This document shows positions 6,105-6,576 of a stretch of 6,576 nucleotides of DNA, piece by piece. The notes below the pieces were generated by a model. That model did not search any database and was not told the DNA's origin. It saw only the letters and a list, made by a program, of their open reading frames with translations. The stretch's first letter is position 1, and each line of letters begins with the position of its first letter. The translations under genes were made by a program, and so were the position numbers. Source of the DNA: Spirochaetales bacterium (lineage in GTDB: Bacteria; Spirochaetota; Spirochaetia; Treponematales; UBA12059); the NCBI GenBank assembly GCA_016938515.1, contig JAFGUM010000217.1, forward strand, positions 1 through 6,576, in the 5' to 3' direction.

Positions 6105-6566
6105 ATGGCCAAGCTCGACGACGTAAACAGAAAAATACTCGAGATACTGCAGCTCGACTCCTCCATTACCAACCAGGAGCTGGCCTCGCGCATCAACCTG
6201 TCGCCAGCCACCACGCTCGAACGCGTTAAAAAGCTGGAGCAAGCCGGCATTATCAGGAAATACGTAGCGTTGCTCGACGAGAAGAAACTTGAAAAACACG
6301 TAAAGGTGTTCGTGTCCATCACGATGAAGGACCACAGTGATACGAGCATCCAGGAGTTCAACCGCCGTATCTCCGAGTTTCCGGAGATACTCGAGTGCTG
6401 CCGCCTCGCGGGAGAGAAGGACTACCTCCTCAAAATACTCGTAGACAATATAGAAGACTACGAAATATTCACGCGCACGCGTCTGTCAACGCTACCGGGG
6501 ATAGACAAGGCCAGTTCCAGCATCGTGCTCGCGAGCATAGTAGACCACACCGCCATACCGCTCTGA
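6105..6566 (+). CDS. Lrp/AsnC-family transcriptional regulator
   Basis: A DNA-binding feast/famine regulator of 153 residues, the normal length. The N-terminal winged HTH begins LDDVNRKILEILQLDSSITN (residues 4-23) and has the recognition region ASRINLSPATTLERVKKLEQAGIIRKY (about 27-53). A linker leads to the RAM (ACT-like) ligand-binding domain at about 65-145, including CCRLAGEKDYLLKILVDNIEDYE (about 99-121), the GxxDYLLK stretch where amino-acid effectors bind in this family, and a final LPGIDKASSSIVL. Such proteins form dimers and octamers and sense amino acids. Its divergent position beside an amino-acid-degradation operon suggests local control of that operon and of itself. A stop codon 15 bases upstream in frame (6090-6092) fixes ATG 6105 as the earliest start. 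No SD is visible before it, so initiation may be weak or leaderless. The remaining ten bases of the window show nothing. Confidence 0.94.
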   Translation: MAKLDDVNRKILEILQLDSSITNQELASRINLSPATTLERVKKLEQAGIIRKYVALLDEKKLEKHVKVFVSITMKDHSDTSIQEFNRRISEFPEILECCRLAGEKDYLLKILVDNIEDYEIFTRTRLSTLPGIDKASSSIVLASIVDHTAIPL

Positions 6567-6576
6567 GCCTGTTCCA

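Noticed and set aside
6024..6361. Minus-strand open frames opposite the Lrp/AsnC gene
   Set aside because: They are antisense to a clear HTH/RAM coding sequence and show no family resemblance.

Overview
The window looks like part of a bacterial chromosome. It has GC-rich coding DNA, strong Shine-Dalgarno (SD) sequences, sigma70-like promoter hexamers and a tightly packed polycistronic layout. The gene mix suggests an anaerobic or fermentative, pigmented bacterium: a ferredoxin-type 2-oxoacid oxidoreductase, a phosphotransacylase/acyl kinase pair and a CarR/CrtYcd-type lycopene cyclase. A free-living spirochaete would fit, because Spirochaeta isovalerica ferments branched-chain amino acids to acids with ATP gain and other free-living spirochaetes are carotenoid-pigmented. 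This is a low-confidence inference, and Bacteroidota or other anaerobes are not excluded.

Layout: positions 1-5949 are one minus-strand operon, read right to left: iorA (5949-4282), iorB (4285-3716), ptb (3719-2826), buk (2829-1759), a lycopene cyclase domain protein (1754-1050) and a GTG-started polyprenyl (GGPP-type) diphosphate synthase (1040 to beyond the left edge). The first four genes overlap by ATGA, ATGA and GTGA junctions, and the last two follow gaps of 4 and 9 bases. No terminator or internal promoter is apparent, so the operon probably continues beyond position 1. A 155-bp AT-rich divergent region (5950-6104) separates it from a plus-strand Lrp/AsnC-family regulator (6105-6566).

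How it may work: IorAB oxidatively decarboxylates a 2-oxoacid made by amino-acid transamination to an acyl-CoA plus reduced ferredoxin. Ptb converts the acyl-CoA to an acyl phosphate, and Buk transfers the phosphate to ADP to give ATP and a free acid. The four genes therefore form a compact substrate-level phosphorylation module for amino-acid fermentation, or, run backwards, an acid-assimilation module. The divergent Lrp/AsnC protein is a plausible amino-acid-responsive regulator, and an 18-bp near-palindrome lies exactly over the -35 elements of two back-to-back predicted promoters.

The unusual points are that IorA stops before the C-terminal 2[4Fe-4S] ferredoxin domain of classical IorA, and that two carotenoid/isoprenoid genes are attached to the fermentation operon.
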